A DNA stretch of 61,701 nt from positions 1 through 61,701 of the forward strand of contig JAFWDV010000011.1 of NCBI GenBank assembly GCA_017515985.1, written 5' to 3'. A program made the position numbers and the translations under genes. Origin of the DNA: Clostridia bacterium (GTDB taxonomy: Bacteria > Bacillota > Clostridia > TANB77 > CAG-508). Shown piece after piece: positions 60,933 to 61,701 of the stretch. The first letter of the stretch is position 1; the number at the start of each line of letters is the position of its first letter. The notes beneath the pieces are model-generated. The model did no database searches, was not told the origin of the DNA, and saw nothing but the letters and a program-made list of their open reading frames with translations.

Positions 60933-60961
60933 TTGCAATTTTACATAAAATTTGCTATAAT
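60933..60961 (+). promoter_or_regulatory. promoter of the alpha-CTD-like gene
   Basis: TTGCAA, 17-base spacer, TATAAT. The leader of about 85 bases can form two small hairpins (AGGTGG/CCGCCT and CACTC/GAGTG). Confidence 0.65.
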
Positions 60962-61049
60962 TAATGCATAGGTGGGAATCCGCCTACTGAACACTCGCAA
61001 GAGTGAAGTACATTGAAAACTGTTAACTATATAGACGGGAGGAATCATC

Positions 61050-61499
61050 ATGAATAAGTATGAAGCATTGATTATCACTGGAAGGCTCGAAGTCTATTTT
61101 GCAGGTGAGAATGAGCTCTTAGATGAGGTTAAATCAGTACAGAAATGTATTGTAGATGATGACCTTATTAATCTGGCAATTTCACTCGGTAGACTTAATG
61201 AACTTTCAAATTCAACCAATGAGAACGTTGGCAAACTTCTTGACGACCTTATGAGATTTTGTGTTTCTTCTAATGTAGAAATAGAAGATAATAAAAACAT
61301 GATTCTTGAAGAAATGGGGTTATCAATTCGTTCTTATAACTGTTTGGCAAGAGCTGGCTTAAAGAATGTTGCAGATCTTCTTAGATATAATGCTGAAAGA
61401 TTTTATCGCATAAGAAATTTGGGAAAAGTATCTAGAAGAGAAATTGTTGAGAGAATGGAAGAACTAGGATTTGATGACTGGGCTAGCAAAATGCGGTGA
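61050..61499 (+). CDS. stand-alone RNA polymerase alpha C-terminal-domain-like protein
   Basis: 149 aa. Residues about 88-149 match the alpha-CTD fold: LSIRSYNCLARAGLKNVADL, then RIRNLGKVSRREIVERMEEL. In RNA polymerase this domain binds UP-element DNA and activators. The N-terminal 80 residues are an unrelated helical domain, not the alpha assembly domain, so this is not rpoA. GGGAGG site, own promoter. Such proteins occur in Clostridia accessory regions; a DNA-binding regulator is the likely role, but targets are unknown. Confidence 0.8.
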   Translation: MNKYEALIITGRLEVYFAGENELLDEVKSVQKCIVDDDLINLAISLGRLNELSNSTNENVGKLLDDLMRFCVSSNVEIEDNKNMILEEMGLSIRSYNCLARAGLKNVADLLRYNAERFYRIRNLGKVSRREIVERMEELGFDDWASKMR

Positions 61500-61564
61500 A
61501 GAAAAACAGCTAAAACTGTTCCTCTTGTCATATACAGAGGTTTTCAAAAAAAGCACCTTTCATT

Positions 61565-61701
61565 GAACTATACCCCAAAAAGTAGAGTTCATAAAAAGGG
61601 AACTTTAAAGACGGTAAATCTAAATAGGTTTACCGTCTTCTTCTTTATATTTATTTTTAAATTCTATCGGTGTTAAGTATCCTAGTTTCTTTTGAATACG
61701 T
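61565..61701 (-). mobile_element. IS3-family insertion sequence, right end (runs off the window)
   Basis: The end TGAACTATACCCCAAAAAGT at 61565 resembles IS3/IS150-type terminal inverted repeats, and a transposase 3' end lies just inside. A hairpin (GACGGTAAA with TTTACCGTC, about 61610-61637) includes the stop codon. Confidence 0.65.
61620..61701 (-). CDS. IS3-family transposase, C-terminal fragment
   Basis: The last 26 residues read RIQKKLGYLTPIEFKNKY and a short tail, the characteristic end of the IS3/IS150 OrfB integrase (rve) domain. The remainder lies beyond the window. It faces the alpha-CTD-like gene. Confidence 0.8.
   Translation of the reverse strand, partial: RIQKKLGYLTPIEFKNKYKEEDGKPI

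Noticed and set aside
1..61701. CRISPR arrays or ribosomal RNA genes
   Set aside because: No regularly spaced direct repeats and no rRNA-like sequence were seen.

Overview
The window is AT-rich, densely coded DNA from a low-GC Gram-positive bacterium. Class Clostridia is most likely. Supporting signs are an ffs-dnaX-ebfC-recR block, rpsU-yqeY, an lgt gene, a YpeB germination protein and a Spo0E-like regulator (both sporulation-lineage genes), an LPXTG surface protein, and strong TTGACA/TATAAT promoters with AGGAGG-type ribosome sites. I cannot name the species. An uncultivated gut lineage is only a guess.

Layout. (1) 1-2.9 kb: possible end of an IS3-type element, then a secreted InlB-repeat protein. 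(2) 2.9-13.8 kb: chromosomal housekeeping genes: ttcA-like, tRNA-fMet, a transglutaminase-like pair, tRNA-Arg, tadA, SRP RNA, dnaX, ebfC, recR, a UgtP-like glycosyltransferase, ypeB and a DnaJ-like co-chaperone. (3) 13.8-41.4 kb: a type IV secretion-like locus. It has a VirD4/TraG coupling ATPase (frameshifted inside its P-loop), three VirB2-like small membrane proteins, a PrgI/VirB3-like protein, a membrane-anchored TraC-like protein, a VirB4 ATPase, a VirB6-like channel protein, two NTF2/VirB8-like proteins and a 2240-residue membrane-anchored wall hydrolase with about seven enzyme-like domains. I see no relaxase or integrase in it. A complete type III restriction-modification pair, a DUF378 gene, rpsU and yqeY sit between virD4 and the rest, so the locus looks like a settled chromosomal machine rather than an intact conjugative element. 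(4) 41.5-45.4 kb: a YfmF/YfmH-like M16 peptidase pair, lgt and a spo0E-like gene. (5) 45.5-58.4 kb: tRNA-Leu and an island that ends in a second copy of the 12-base 3' end of that tRNA. The island carries a relaxase-tail-like ORF, a surface operon (small protein, 2478-aa SpaA/CUB-like adhesin, LPXTG pilin) and head-to-head remnants of fic and a tyrosine integrase. (6) 58.5-61.7 kb: small accessory genes of unknown function, a stand-alone RNA polymerase alpha-CTD-like protein, and the 3' end of an IS3-family transposase running off the window.

How the parts may work together. The secretion locus has ATPases for energy (VirD4, VirB4), an inner-membrane channel (VirB3/VirB6-like), VirB8-like scaffold proteins and an unusually elaborate hydrolase to open the cell wall. 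Without a relaxase it may export proteins rather than DNA, but that is inference. At least six copies of a GGGACGGA palindrome lie directly after stop codons. Two copies bracket the restriction-modification cassette. The two surface-protein loci (0.3 kb and 46.3 kb) share an upstream element, which suggests common regulation.
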